NCBI GenBank assembly: GCA_017998385.1
Contig: JAGODE010000002.1
Coordinates: forward strand, 1 to 49,534
Direction: 5' to 3'
DNA from: Chitinophagaceae bacterium
GTDB taxonomy: Bacteria; Bacteroidota; Bacteroidia; Chitinophagales; Chitinophagaceae
Length of the DNA stretch: 49,534 nucleotides
In this document: positions 17,311 through 26,285 of the stretch, piece after piece
Position numbering within the stretch: position 1 is the stretch's first letter
How the letters are laid out: the number at the start of each line of letters is the position of its first letter
Program-made: the position numbers and the translations under genes
The notes under the pieces: model-generated
Seen by the model: the letters and a program-made list of their open reading frames with translations, nothing else
The model's database searches: none
What the model was told of the DNA's origin: nothing

Positions 17311-17769
17311 GACAGGCCGGGGCGAAGGTACTAAGGGAGGGTTTAATGTGCTAATGGGTTAATGTGCTGGTGTGCTAATGGATTTGAAGATTTGGTGATT
17401 TGAAAATTTGAAGATGGAGAAGGAAATGTGCCAGTGTGCTAATGAATTTGAAGCTCATTGTTGTCCGGGGAAAATTAAAGAAATTACCGTTTTTCGAAAG
17501 CTATGGCTTTGCCTTTACTATAGAAACGAAGCGTCCTGTCTGAGGCTTCGTCCCGAAGTCTCGGGACGAGCGGTTAAATTGGAAATGATCGAATCGTTTA
17601 CTTTCCGCATAATACTGCTCCCCCGGTTCGCATCTGCTTTTAGCCCCATCTCTATTACTAAAATCTGACCATCTTCATTGCGTTTCAGCGGCAAAAAAAG
17701 ACAATCCATTCAGTTTATTGTATTAAATCCAGGGTCGTGATATCAAATTGCTGCAGAAATACAAATAAT
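17311..17769. repeat. Intergenic region with short repeat phrases and palindromes
   Basis: No convincing gene. At about 17340-17445 there are tandem variants of GTGCTAATG and of GATTTGAAGATTTG. At 17526-17568 two inverted repeats overlap: ACGAAGC with GCTTCGT, and CGTCCCGA with TCGGGACG around a 4-base AGTC centre. The second looks like a REP-type palindrome. Similar phrases occur near 45000. Small frames here (86 and 63 residues) have no protein-like character. Confidence 0.6.
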
Positions 17770-19794
17770 ATGAATAAATGGCTGTTGTTGCTTTTGTCTT
17801 TGGCAACGTTTTCCGTAAATGCACAAAAGAAGTCAGCAAAACCACCGGCTGGTATTCCTGGTGCAGCTGAACTGCAGAAGATGTCTAAAATGACTCCTGC
17901 AGAGCTTGAGAAGTATCAGCAGAAACTTATCAGACAACTGGAAGGGCAGGCGGCGGCTTTTGCCGACTCAGCAGGAATTGTGCTGGATGAAAGTGTTTTT
18001 GAGTCTTTCTCCATTAAACCACCGGTAAAAGACGTGAAAAAACTGGCAGGTATTGCTGTTCAGCCACCAACATTACCTCAGCTGGTAACACGGGCACTGG
18101 CAATGGAGCAGGTGCTTGAAAAGATGATGACTCCTGCGCAGCTGGCGCAGGCCGGTGAAGCGGCTGAGGGCAGACCAGCATCGGAGCTTTCCAGTGCCAT
18201 GATCAGCAGCTGGTATGGTCAGAATCCCCTTACGGCACTGCTGATGGCGGTAAAGACAACGCAACTGGTACCGGATCATCTGCCAGCCTGGAACAATCTC
18301 GCGGCGCTTTTTAACATGTGTGGCATAGAGCAGCAGGCCGTGCCCATTCTGAAATATTGTCTGACAAAAAAACCAGGTAACAGCACGTTACTCAATAATT
18401 TGGGGCAGGCCTACCTTGGTCTGGGCGATGTAAACACAGCTACCGGCTACTTCAACCAATGTCTGACTGCTGATGCATGGCACCCCGAGGCCAACCGCTC
18501 CATGGCCATGATCAGCCTGATGCAGAATGAGCCGGATAAAGCCCAGGCTTATTTTGAAAAAGAATTGCAGATAAGCATGCGTCGCTCCAGCCTTGCTGGT
18601 ATCAGCAGGAGCGGATTACGGGAAAGGCTCAATTATGCCCGTCTGCATTTGCAGAAAATGAACCGGCAGGGCCATACACAACGTAATTTCTTTGAAGAAA
18701 TCGCATTGAGTGCGTTTTCGTTGCCCGAACTGCCTAAAAAAACAATCGAGAGCGATCCCTATTTCAAGCAGAATGCGTCATTCTTTAAGTCAATAGAAGC
18801 CGAATACCGATTTTGGTTTATGGCGTCTGCAGCACCTGAAGAAGCACATGCCGGCAACCGTTATCCCGGATTGTACCAGGATCTTGCAGCAGAGCTGATG
18901 GCCGATCTTGATAAAACCTATTTGCCCCTGTTGGAGTTTTTAAAAGCGGACGATATAAATCATCTCCTCAATATGCGTGCAGATTTTACCCAAAAAATGG
19001 CCAGTGCACCCTGCCCGCCATTAGTGACCAAACCAGGCGATGGTCCTGAGGTTTTAATGGCGTATGAAAAAAAATGCTGCGACATAAAGACGCCAATAGC
19101 AGATCAGTTTATATACCAGTACAACAATTATATCACTGAGCGCATAAAAATAACTCAGGCCAGGTGGAAAGAATATATTAATGCTCTTGTAAGCATAGTG
19201 CAACTCGACCCTTCTGCAGCAAATAAAAAAAAGGTATACAGCTTTGTAGCGCAGTATTTCACCTTTTTGCAACAGGCTTCCAGTGCTGGAGTAAAAGATC
19301 TGCCGCCATCTGAATGTCATGTGCCGCTTACAGCCGAACAGGCAGATGCAATCCTGCAGGCCCGGCATGATGTAGAAATTGAATGCCCTGACTGGCTGAA
19401 GCTGGAGCTTTCCATAAAATTTGCCAAACTGAACCTCGATTGCGATGCCTTTACGCTGGAGGCAGATGCCTATGGCCTGCTCACTTTTGGGATGGAGAAA
19501 AAATTTAAAACAGGTTCCTCTACCTTATATATTGGAGCGGGAGTAGATGGCAGCTTTGGCAGTATGGCCAGTGGCAGCATTACACAACAGCTGTATATTG
19601 TATTTGACCACAACAACCAGTTTTCGGATATCGGCCTGCGTGGCGGTGTATCGGGTGATCTTGTAAATGGGATGGTGGGAGCTGAGTTTGGTTATGACTT
19701 TTCCATGAACAGTGGTTTCAATGCGCAGGGCAGTACAAAAAGCGTGTGGGTTGAAAAGACCAGTGCAGCACTTGATAAGATAAAAACACTGTAG
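17770..19794 (+). CDS. Secreted TPR-repeat protein of unknown function
   Basis: 674 residues from the ATG at 17770, chosen because it begins a clean signal peptide (MNKWLLLLLSLATFSVNAQ, cleavage near residue 19); the longer frame adds 11 poor residues. Two or three TPR units lie at about 155-265 (NLAALFNMCGIEQQAVPILK, then LLNNLGQAYLGLGDVNTATG). The middle third is helical with several cysteines. The last 110 residues alternate Gly and aromatic residues like outer-surface beta structure. It probably works in the periplasm or at the outer membrane. It is monocistronic, and the reaction is unknown. Confidence 0.85.
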   Translation: MNKWLLLLLSLATFSVNAQKKSAKPPAGIPGAAELQKMSKMTPAELEKYQQKLIRQLEGQAAAFADSAGIVLDESVFESFSIKPPVKDVKKLAGIAVQPPTLPQLVTRALAMEQVLEKMMTPAQLAQAGEAAEGRPASELSSAMISSWYGQNPLTALLMAVKTTQLVPDHLPAWNNLAALFNMCGIEQQAVPILKYCLTKKPGNSTLLNNLGQAYLGLGDVNTATGYFNQCLTADAWHPEANRSMAMISLMQNEPDKAQAYFEKELQISMRRSSLAGISRSGLRERLNYARLHLQKMNRQGHTQRNFFEEIALSAFSLPELPKKTIESDPYFKQNASFFKSIEAEYRFWFMASAAPEEAHAGNRYPGLYQDLAAELMADLDKTYLPLLEFLKADDINHLLNMRADFTQKMASAPCPPLVTKPGDGPEVLMAYEKKCCDIKTPIADQFIYQYNNYITERIKITQARWKEYINALVSIVQLDPSAANKKKVYSFVAQYFTFLQQASSAGVKDLPPSECHVPLTAEQADAILQARHDVEIECPDWLKLELSIKFAKLNLDCDAFTLEADAYGLLTFGMEKKFKTGSSTLYIGAGVDGSFGSMASGSITQQLYIVFDHNNQFSDIGLRGGVSGDLVNGMVGAEFGYDFSMNSGFNAQGSTKSVWVEKTSAALDKIKTL

Positions 19795-19814
19795 CCTGCC
19801 GGAAGACAGGCTAC
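19782..19814 (-). terminator. Hairpin between convergent genes
   Basis: GTAGCCTG (19791-19798) pairs with CAGGCTAC (19807-19814) around an 8-base loop. On the minus strand a T-rich run follows a few bases later, so it could end the DoxX transcript; it overlaps the stop codon of the TPR gene. Orientation support is moderate. Confidence 0.5.
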
Positions 19815-19850
19815 AGCCAAAAGTGAAAATAGGGTGTGATCCGGGCCTAC

Positions 19851-20222
19851 TTATGCTTTTCGGCCATATGTTTTATGGTAAAATATATAAGAGACTGCCA
19901 GAACGGCGAGCACTATCAGCGGAAAGAAAGTAGCTGCCTGCAGTCCATCTACGGCCCAAAGAGATATAAAGGCGAAGATAAAGTCGAAGGTAAAGCCGGC
20001 ATAAGCCCATTCTTTTACGCGTGGTGGAAAGAAGGGTAGTACCAGCAGTAAGCCACCGGCCACTTTAAATAGCGAAAAAGCTACTCTGAAGTAATCGGGA
20101 TAACCCAGGTGACTAATGCCCTGCCTGGCCATTTCGCTGTTGAAGGTAAATGCCGGCATCAGCGATTCAAAAAGGAAAATCAGCAGCGTGGCTATCCAAT
20201 AAATGATTTTGTTGCGTTTCAT
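19851..20222 (-). CDS. DoxX-like membrane protein
   Basis: 123 residues from the ATG at 20222 (MKRNKIIYWIATLLIFLFES); longer starts run into the VOC gene. Four hydrophobic helices at about 7-25, 45-65, 72-92 and 95-112 fit the DoxX-like family, a small four-helix membrane protein tied loosely to redox or thiol stress. It begins 19 bases after the VOC gene stop and forms an operon with it. Confidence 0.85.
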   Translation of the reverse strand: MKRNKIIYWIATLLIFLFESLMPAFTFNSEMARQGISHLGYPDYFRVAFSLFKVAGGLLLVLPFFPPRVKEWAYAGFTFDFIFAFISLWAVDGLQAATFFPLIVLAVLAVSYIFYHKTYGRKA

Positions 20223-20241
20223 GATTGTTGGTTTAAGTATA

Positions 20242-20655
20242 TTAATTGCGGCTGCAGTTAAGAAGCCAGTGTGTGCCATACTTATCGGTAAGCTCCCCAT
20301 ATGTAGCGCCCCAGAATGTTTGATGAAGAGGTGTTTTGACCGTACCACCCTCTGCCAGTTTTTCAAAATAGGCGTAAGCTTCTGCCAGTTCCGAGCATTG
20401 CAGGCAAAGCGCTACAGAGCTGTTATTGTTTTGCGGAAAAGAAACAGTACACATATCAGAGGCCAGCAGTACCAGGTTTTCTTTCAGTAACTGGCCATGC
20501 AGAATATGGGCGCTCATTTCGGAAGGCAGTTGTGCTGCCATAGGCGATTCCCCTACTTTTTGAAGCGTAAGCTCACCACCGAGGCACTGTTGATAAAAAT
20601 TCATGGCTTCACGGCATTGTCCGTTAAAGTGCAGGTAGGCATGTATAAGTGTCAT
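20242..20655 (-). CDS. VOC-family (PhnB/glyoxalase-like) protein
   Basis: 137 residues with paired beta-alpha-beta-beta-beta units. The start, HAYLHFNGQCREAMNFYQQC, and the end, FWGATYGELTDKYGTHWLLN, are typical of the PhnB-like subgroup, whose members bind a metal or small ligand without a proven common reaction. It is upstream of DoxX on the minus strand and divergent from the GlxA-type regulator, which may control the pair (inference from layout). Confidence 0.88.
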   Translation of the reverse strand: MTLIHAYLHFNGQCREAMNFYQQCLGGELTLQKVGESPMAAQLPSEMSAHILHGQLLKENLVLLASDMCTVSFPQNNNSSVALCLQCSELAEAYAYFEKLAEGGTVKTPLHQTFWGATYGELTDKYGTHWLLNCSRN

Positions 20656-20681
20656 AGTTATTGTGCTTTAGGAATGCTGTA

Positions 20682-20689
20682 CAAACATA
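20682..20689 (-). promoter_or_regulatory. Candidate -7 box for the VOC/DoxX operon
   Basis: On the minus strand TATGTTTG matches TAnnTTTG exactly and lies 26 bases before the VOC start codon. No good -33 element is seen, so a regulator may be needed. Confidence 0.35.
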
Positions 20690-20737
20690 GAAAGCGCCTC
20701 TGGAGCCGCCGCTGTGGTATTGCGCCATTATCAGGGG

Positions 20738-20768
20738 TTGTTTGCGACAGATGGTAATCGTATTTTTA
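20738..20768 (+). promoter_or_regulatory. Candidate promoter of the GlxA-type regulator
   Basis: TTG at 20738-20740, a 20-base spacer, and TATTTTTA at 20761-20768 (one mismatch to TAnnTTTG). It lies 20 bases before the chosen start at 20789, which also argues against the longer upstream start. Confidence 0.35.
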
Positions 20769-20788
20769 GGGACTTAAAAATTCCAGCG

Positions 20789-21766
20789 ATGAAAAATGTT
20801 GCCATACTGGTAGTGGAAACAGCAGTGATAGAAGCTGTAGCCGACCCCCGTTATATGTTTACGGCCGTCAATGAGTTTTTAAAAAGCCGGGGCGGGCAGC
20901 CACTATTTCATGTGCAGCTGGTTGGGTTGAGCAAGGAGGTAAAACTGGCCGATGGGCTTTTTTCCATTCATACAGATACGCTATTAAAAGATGCCAGAAA
21001 GCCTGATCTCATTATCATCCCTGCACTTAGCGGCAATCTTGAACAGGCCATCCGGCTCAATGAAGCATTTATCCCCTGGATTGTGCAGCAATATAAACAG
21101 GGCGCCGAAGTAGCCAGCCTTTGCCTGGGCGCCTTCCTGCTGGCTTCAACCGGTCTGCTCAATGGTCGCTCCTGCAGCACACACTGGCTTTTTGTGAATG
21201 AGTTCAGGTCTATGTTTCCCGAAGTAGACCTGGTAGATAGCAAGGTCATAACGGAACAAAGCGGCCTGTACAGCAGTGGCGGTGCTAATTCGTACTGGAA
21301 CCTGTTGCTGCATCTCGTAGAGAAATACACCAACCGGGATATGGCTATCCTGGCCTCCAAATTTTTTGTACTGGATATTGATCGAAAAAGTCAGTCACCT
21401 TTTAATATTTTCAAAGGACAGAAACTGCATGAGGATGATGAGATCGTGAAGGCTCAGGAGTTTATTGAGGCCAACTATCAGGAGCGTATCAGCATCGATG
21501 AACTTTGCAGCCGGTTTGGTATCGGCCGCCGTACATTTGAACGTCGTTTCCGTAAGGCCACCAACAACTCTGTGGTGGAATATATTCAGCGCGTAAAAAT
21601 TGAAGCGGCCAAGAAGCAACTCGAAAACGGCCGCAAGACCGTAAGTGAGGTAATGTATGATGTCGGCTATACAGACACCAAGGCTTTCCGTGATGTTTTC
21701 AAAAAAGTAACATCCGTGTCGCCGGTAGAGTACAGGAATAAGTATAATAAGGAAATGCTCAATTAA
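20789..21766 (+). CDS. GlxA-family AraC-type transcriptional regulator
   Basis: 325 residues from the ATG at 20789 (MKNVAILVVETAV). The N-terminal DJ-1/PfpI-like domain, about 1-190, keeps the nucleophile-elbow segment SLCLGAFLLASTGLLNG, probably for sensing rather than catalysis. The C-terminal double HTH of the AraC family covers about 220-320 (ISIDELCSRFGIGRRTFER and VMYDVGYTDTKAFRDVFKK). Divergent placement from VOC/DoxX makes those genes likely targets. A large inverted repeat follows its stop. Confidence 0.92.
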   Translation: MKNVAILVVETAVIEAVADPRYMFTAVNEFLKSRGGQPLFHVQLVGLSKEVKLADGLFSIHTDTLLKDARKPDLIIIPALSGNLEQAIRLNEAFIPWIVQQYKQGAEVASLCLGAFLLASTGLLNGRSCSTHWLFVNEFRSMFPEVDLVDSKVITEQSGLYSSGGANSYWNLLLHLVEKYTNRDMAILASKFFVLDIDRKSQSPFNIFKGQKLHEDDEIVKAQEFIEANYQERISIDELCSRFGIGRRTFERRFRKATNNSVVEYIQRVKIEAAKKQLENGRKTVSEVMYDVGYTDTKAFRDVFKKVTSVSPVEYRNKYNKEMLN

Positions 21767-21767
21767 G

Positions 21768-21861
21768 GTATAAAGGTTTAAAAGTTTAAAGGAAAGAACG
21801 GTATAGATTTTTATTATTTCAATAACGTCTTTTATACCGTTAAACTTTTAAACCTTTATAC
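21768..21861. repeat. Nested inverted repeat after the regulator gene
   Basis: A 22-bp perfect inverted repeat (21768-21789 with 21840-21861) encloses a second 9-bp one (AACGGTATA at 21797-21805 with TATACCGTT at 21833-21841). The arms are AT-rich and the central loop is about 27 bases. It could be a bidirectional transcription stop or a mobile intergenic repeat; no T-run is positioned like a standard terminator. Confidence 0.75.
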
Positions 21862-21914
21862 TTCTTTTCCCCGCTTCACATTTTAATAATACGCATCCTT
21901 CTTTCACTTACTTA

Positions 21915-21922
21915 AATTTGTC
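21915..21922 (+). promoter_or_regulatory. Candidate -7 box for the phosphodiesterase operon
   Basis: TAAATTTG fits TAnnTTTG exactly, 82 bases before the GDPD start. The -33 position holds no TTTG, so support is weak. Confidence 0.25.
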
Positions 21923-22004
21923 CGGCATCCATAAGATTAATGGAGTATTAAGTTTTATTTCAGATCATGTTGAATAACTTAGCTGCGATCAAATTGTACG
22001 TATC

Positions 22005-22826
22005 ATGAAAAGACTGAAAGTTTCGTTGGCATTGCTGGCAGCACTCATTTTTCTTCAACCCGCCATAGCCCAGCGAAAAGGACAGCCATCGGTGATTGCA
22101 CACCGCGGCGCTTCGGCCGATGCCCCGGAAAACACACTCGCCGCTTTTCGCAAAGGATGGGAGCTTACAGATGCGGTAGAGCTGGATGTACATGTGACGG
22201 CCGACGGCAAGCTTGTTGTCATGCACGACGATAATACCAAACGCACTACAGGAGTTGATTATAAAATTGCAGCCACTACGGCAGAGAATATCCGTACGCT
22301 CGATGCGGGTAAATGGAAGGGTACGCAGTTTACCGGTGAGCGTGTGCCATTTCTTTCCGAAGTGCTCGATGCGATGCCGGCAGATAAAAAACTGGTTATA
22401 GAACTTAAAGCGGGTATGCCTGTGGTAGAACCTGTAAAAGATGCGGTGCTGGCATCGGGTAAAATGAAACAATGCATCGCTATTGGATTTGATTTTAAAG
22501 CCGTGGCAGCCTTCAAGAAACTGATGCCTTCGGTTCCTGCCTACTGGCTCACCGGAAAAATAGACAGCACGCAGTATACGGCGATAATCGATTCGGTAAA
22601 AAAGGCAGGTATTGATGGCATCAATGTGCACTATGGCACTGCTACGCCTGGCCTGGCTGCTGCCTGCCATAAAGCGCGTATGCCGCTGCTGGTATGGACA
22701 GTCAATGATCCGGAACTTGCTTTGCGTATGAGAGATCTGGGTGTACGCGCTATTACAACCGATAAACCCGCCATGGTACATGACTTACTGGCGGCAAAAA
22801 AGAAAAAGAAGAAAAAAAACAACTGA
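22005..22826 (+). CDS. Glycerophosphodiester phosphodiesterase, secreted
   Basis: 273 residues with a signal peptide (MKRLKVSLALLAALIFLQPAIAQ). The GDPD barrel starts VIAHRGASADAPENTLAAF, followed by ELDVHVTADGKLVVMHDD; together these hold the catalytic His pair and the metal-binding Glu and Asp. It cleaves glycerophosphodiesters to glycerol-3-phosphate and an alcohol. The C-terminus ends in a run of seven lysines followed by two asparagines, coded by an A-rich tract. Phospholipase C begins 7 bases later, so the two form an operon. Confidence 0.93.
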   Translation: MKRLKVSLALLAALIFLQPAIAQRKGQPSVIAHRGASADAPENTLAAFRKGWELTDAVELDVHVTADGKLVVMHDDNTKRTTGVDYKIAATTAENIRTLDAGKWKGTQFTGERVPFLSEVLDAMPADKKLVIELKAGMPVVEPVKDAVLASGKMKQCIAIGFDFKAVAAFKKLMPSVPAYWLTGKIDSTQYTAIIDSVKKAGIDGINVHYGTATPGLAAACHKARMPLLVWTVNDPELALRMRDLGVRAITTDKPAMVHDLLAAKKKKKKKNN

Positions 22827-22833
22827 ACAGGTT

Positions 22834-25344
22834 ATGAACAGCAGAAGGGAATTTCTTAAAAAAGCAGCGTATCTGTCTGGCGGTGCAGGCTTCATGGGTA
22901 GCCTTCCTCCGTCTATTCAAAGAGCATTTGCGCTCGATCCGGCGCCGGGCAGCACTTATCTGGATGCAGAGCATATTGTATTGCTCATGCAGGAAAATCG
23001 CTCTTTCGATCACTGCTATGGCACCTTGCAGGGTGTGCGCGGCTTCAATGATCCGCGTGCTATATCATTGCCCAATAAAAACAAGGTCTGGATACAGACC
23101 GATCAGGCAGGGGAGAGCTATGCACCCTTCCGCCTTAATATTAAAGAAAGCAAAGCTACCTGGCTGGGCTCATTGCCACACTCCTGGCCCAATATGATCG
23201 ATGCGCGCAATGAGGGGCATAACGACCGATGGCTCGACGCCAAACGATCGGGCCGCGAAGATTGTAAAACCATTCCCCTTACAATGGGCTATTACAACCG
23301 GGAGGATATTCCTTTTTATTATGCCCTTGCCGATGCTTTTACCGTATGCGATCAGCATTTCTGCTCGTCCCTTACCGGTACTACACCCAACCGCTCTTAT
23401 TTCTGGAGCGGCACCATTCGTGGTGCAGAAGATGCCGATCTGAAGGCAAATGTGTTTAATTCCGATATCGATTACGGCAACGAAAAAACATGGAAAACAT
23501 TTCCGGAATATCTGCAGGAAAACGAAATCAGCTGGAAGATATACCAGAATGAAATAAGTGTTCCTTCGGGCTTTATGGGTGAAGAAGACGACTGGCTGGC
23601 CAACTTTACCGATAACCCCATGGAATGGTTTTCGCAATATCGTGTACGCTTTAGCCGCACACACCGGGCCTGGATGAAAAAGCTGGCCGAAACCCTGCCA
23701 CAGGAGCTGGCACAGCATGAAGCACAGGTGGGCAACCTGAGCGGAAAGGAAAAAGAAGAGCTTCAACGAACCATCGAACGCAAAAAAAGATGGCTGACCG
23801 AAGCCCGTTCTGTTCAGGAAAAATATACCGATGAAGCCTGGGAACAGCTGACGCCTGCACAGCAGCAATTACACCTGCGCGCCTTCACCAGCAACAGCGG
23901 CGATCCCGATTATCGCCGGCTCGAAGAAGTCAGCTATAAAGAAGGGGATATAGAACGGAAAATGCAATTGCCCAAAGGTGATATTCTGCATCAGTTTCGT
24001 GAAGATGTGCGTAGCAATAAACTGCCCACTGTATCGTGGCTCGTAGCGCCGTCTAATTTTTCAGATCACCCCGGATCGCCCTGGTACGGAGCCTGGTATG
24101 TGAGCGAAGTGCTGGATATTCTCACCAGCAATCCTGAGCTGTGGAAGAAAACCATTTTTGTGCTCAACTATGATGAGAATGACGGATACTTTGATCATAT
24201 TCCTCCATTTACTGCACCGGATCCATACCGCCCGGAATCGGGTAAGGTGTCGGCCGGTATTAATGCAGCGGCTGAGTATGTAAATAAAAGCCAGGCCTGG
24301 ATGAAACAGAAAAAAGCGGAGGATAGTGATCGTGAAGGCCCGATCGGCATGGGTTTCCGTGTGCCACTGGTGATAGCTTCGCCCTGGAGCCGCGGTGGCT
24401 ATGTGAATTCTGAGGTATGTGATCTTACTTCTCCCATTCAGTTTATGGAGCACTGGCTCAATGCCCGTTTCAAAAAACAAATCGATGTAAAAGAAATCTC
24501 TTCATGGCGTCGTGCTGTAAGCGGCAACCTGGCTTCTGTATTCAGACCTTATAATGGCGAGCGCATGGAGCTGCCCAGGCCAGTGGATAAAGACAGCTTT
24601 TTTGCATCTATTCACCAGGCACAGTTTCGCGGGCTGCCTACCGGATACAAGCTGCTGAGTGCGGCCGATATGACACTCATTAATAATTCATCCAAACAGG
24701 CATCGCCCATGCCAGTACAGGAGAAGGGAACCCGCCCAGCCTGTGCCAGCCCGTATGAACTCTATGCCGATTTTGGTACAAATGAAGCGGGAGAACTGCT
24801 GCTGACCATGCAGGCCGGTAATAGTTTTTTTGGTAAATCGGCAGCGGGAGCGCCTTTTCAGGTTCACAACACAGGGCATTATAAAGGACAGCTGACTCCG
24901 CCACGCGCGTATGCGGTGAAATCGGGCGATAAGCTTAGCGATAACTGGCAACTTGCCGCATTTGATCAGGATGGTTATGAATTGCGTGTATATGGCCCCA
25001 ATGGTTTTTACCGCGCAATCGCCGGCAAAAAACTATTGCCTTCTCTGCAGGTAAATGCACGGTATGAAATAAAAGGAAAAAAACCAACGGGCAACCTCGT
25101 ATTGCATATCAGCAACCCCGGCAAAGAAGCTGCCATTGTTGTTATGCGCGACAATGCCTACGGCAATCCGCTGCACGAGCTGGTATGTGCTCCGGGACTT
25201 ACAAAACACCGGGTTGAACTGGGGCGCCAGCATGGCTGGTACGATTTCACCCTGCAGCAACAGGGTGCTCAACAGGTAAGCTGGCAGTATGCCGGACACG
25301 TGGATACCGGCAAAACCAGCCGTACCGATCCGCAAATGGCCTGA
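22834..25344 (+). CDS. Phosphocholine-specific phospholipase C, Tat-exported
   Basis: 836 residues from the ATG at 22834. The longer frame starts inside the GDPD gene, while this start begins a twin-arginine signal (NSRREFLKKAAYLSGGAGF). The phosphoesterase domain (about 40-600) shows HIVLLMQENRSFDHCYGTLQG and the LNYDENDGYFDHIPP metal-site motif. Two C-terminal DUF756-type beta domains follow at about 630-820. The enzyme releases phosphocholine from phosphatidylcholine or sphingomyelin outside the cytoplasmic membrane. Paired with the GDPD, it suggests scavenging of eukaryotic or environmental phospholipids for phosphate and glycerol (inference). Confidence 0.93.
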   Translation: MNSRREFLKKAAYLSGGAGFMGSLPPSIQRAFALDPAPGSTYLDAEHIVLLMQENRSFDHCYGTLQGVRGFNDPRAISLPNKNKVWIQTDQAGESYAPFRLNIKESKATWLGSLPHSWPNMIDARNEGHNDRWLDAKRSGREDCKTIPLTMGYYNREDIPFYYALADAFTVCDQHFCSSLTGTTPNRSYFWSGTIRGAEDADLKANVFNSDIDYGNEKTWKTFPEYLQENEISWKIYQNEISVPSGFMGEEDDWLANFTDNPMEWFSQYRVRFSRTHRAWMKKLAETLPQELAQHEAQVGNLSGKEKEELQRTIERKKRWLTEARSVQEKYTDEAWEQLTPAQQQLHLRAFTSNSGDPDYRRLEEVSYKEGDIERKMQLPKGDILHQFREDVRSNKLPTVSWLVAPSNFSDHPGSPWYGAWYVSEVLDILTSNPELWKKTIFVLNYDENDGYFDHIPPFTAPDPYRPESGKVSAGINAAAEYVNKSQAWMKQKKAEDSDREGPIGMGFRVPLVIASPWSRGGYVNSEVCDLTSPIQFMEHWLNARFKKQIDVKEISSWRRAVSGNLASVFRPYNGERMELPRPVDKDSFFASIHQAQFRGLPTGYKLLSAADMTLINNSSKQASPMPVQEKGTRPACASPYELYADFGTNEAGELLLTMQAGNSFFGKSAAGAPFQVHNTGHYKGQLTPPRAYAVKSGDKLSDNWQLAAFDQDGYELRVYGPNGFYRAIAGKKLLPSLQVNARYEIKGKKPTGNLVLHISNPGKEAAIVVMRDNAYGNPLHELVCAPGLTKHRVELGRQHGWYDFTLQQQGAQQVSWQYAGHVDTGKTSRTDPQMA

Positions 25345-25405
25345 CCGGTGCCGGCATTCAAATGCCGGATCAGTTTATAAGAAGTTATATTGATTTTATT
25401 GATAG

Positions 25406-25445
25406 CTGTGCGCATACTGATGAAAGTATGCGCACAGTCTTTTTA
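25406..25445 (+). terminator. Rho-independent terminator of the phospholipase operon
   Basis: A 13-bp perfect stem (25406-25418 with 25425-25437) with a 6-base loop, followed by TCTTTTTAT. It lies 60 bases past the phospholipase stop. Confidence 0.85.
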
Positions 25446-25472
25446 TAAATATGGGGCAGGAAAGGAATTTTT

Positions 25473-26285
25473 TTAATTCGAACCGCCGGAGTTAAGCACA
25501 AGTTCCCGGATGAGGATGTAAATACCCATCAACAGAATAAACCAGCCAAAAGCACGCTTGAGTTGTGCGGCCGCTATTTTTTTCCCGAGCCCATTGCCCA
25601 GGAAGAAACCGGTAATTGCCAGAGCCGTTACCGCAACTAATAAATTCCAGTGAATGGACGTATGTCCCAGATCGCCTGTAAAACCGATTAATGATTTTAC
25701 AGATATAATGAGCAGCGATGTACCTACTGCCTGTTTCATAGGCAGATGACCCAGCAGTACAAGAGCGGGTATAATCAGAAAACCTCCTCCGGCGCCTACC
25801 AGTCCTGTCAGTGTGCCCTCTGCAAGACCTGCCAGCAGAATAATATAACTGAATGACCCGGTTTGTGCAGAAAGGCCCGTTGCTTCATTTCGCCGGCCAC
25901 GGATCATGGATAAAGAGGCCAGTATCATAAGGGTCGCAAAGAGTATCATCATCAGCAGGCTCCTGGTAACAGTAAAGCCACCGACCTGGCCGATTACTGA
26001 AGGTATAGAAGGTACTATCAGGGCACGCGTGATAAATACAGCCAGCAGTGAGGGTATTCCAAACAATAATGCGCTACGCAAATGGACCTCACCCGCCCGG
26101 TATTTGGGAAATACACCCATCAGGCTGGTTGTGCCTACAATAAACAGTGAATAGGCACTGGCGATTACCGGGTCTACCTGAAAGAGGTAAACCAGTACGG
26201 GTACGGTAAGAATTGAACCCCCACCGCCAAAAAGTCCCAGTGAAAAACCTATTACCAGTGAGGCTGCATAACCAACTATTTCCAT
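25473..26285 (-). CDS. TauE/SafE-family membrane permease (sulfite/organosulfonate exporter type)
   Basis: 270 residues with about eight hydrophobic helices in two repeats. The duplicated glycine signatures GFSLGLFGGGGSILTVPVL near the N-terminus and GTLTGLVGAGGGFLIIPAL near residue 165 define the family. Substrates include sulfite, sulfoacetate or other anions; the actual one cannot be told here. It is monocistronic, and the convergent phospholipase operon ends 128 bases away. Confidence 0.92.
   Translation of the reverse strand: MEIVGYAASLVIGFSLGLFGGGGSILTVPVLVYLFQVDPVIASAYSLFIVGTTSLMGVFPKYRAGEVHLRSALLFGIPSLLAVFITRALIVPSIPSVIGQVGGFTVTRSLLMMILFATLMILASLSMIRGRRNEATGLSAQTGSFSYIILLAGLAEGTLTGLVGAGGGFLIIPALVLLGHLPMKQAVGTSLLIISVKSLIGFTGDLGHTSIHWNLLVAVTALAITGFFLGNGLGKKIAAAQLKRAFGWFILLMGIYILIRELVLNSGGSN

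Noticed and set aside
17340..17445. CRISPR array
   Set aside because: The repeated words are short, irregular and without unique spacers of constant length; no cas genes are present.
17408..17709. Two small frames (86 residues plus strand, 63 residues minus strand) in the repeat region
   Set aside because: They run through repeat phrases and palindromes, have no recognisable domain and overlap each other.
22741..22833. Upstream start for phospholipase C inside the GDPD gene
   Set aside because: It would bury the twin-arginine signal 30 residues from the N-terminus.
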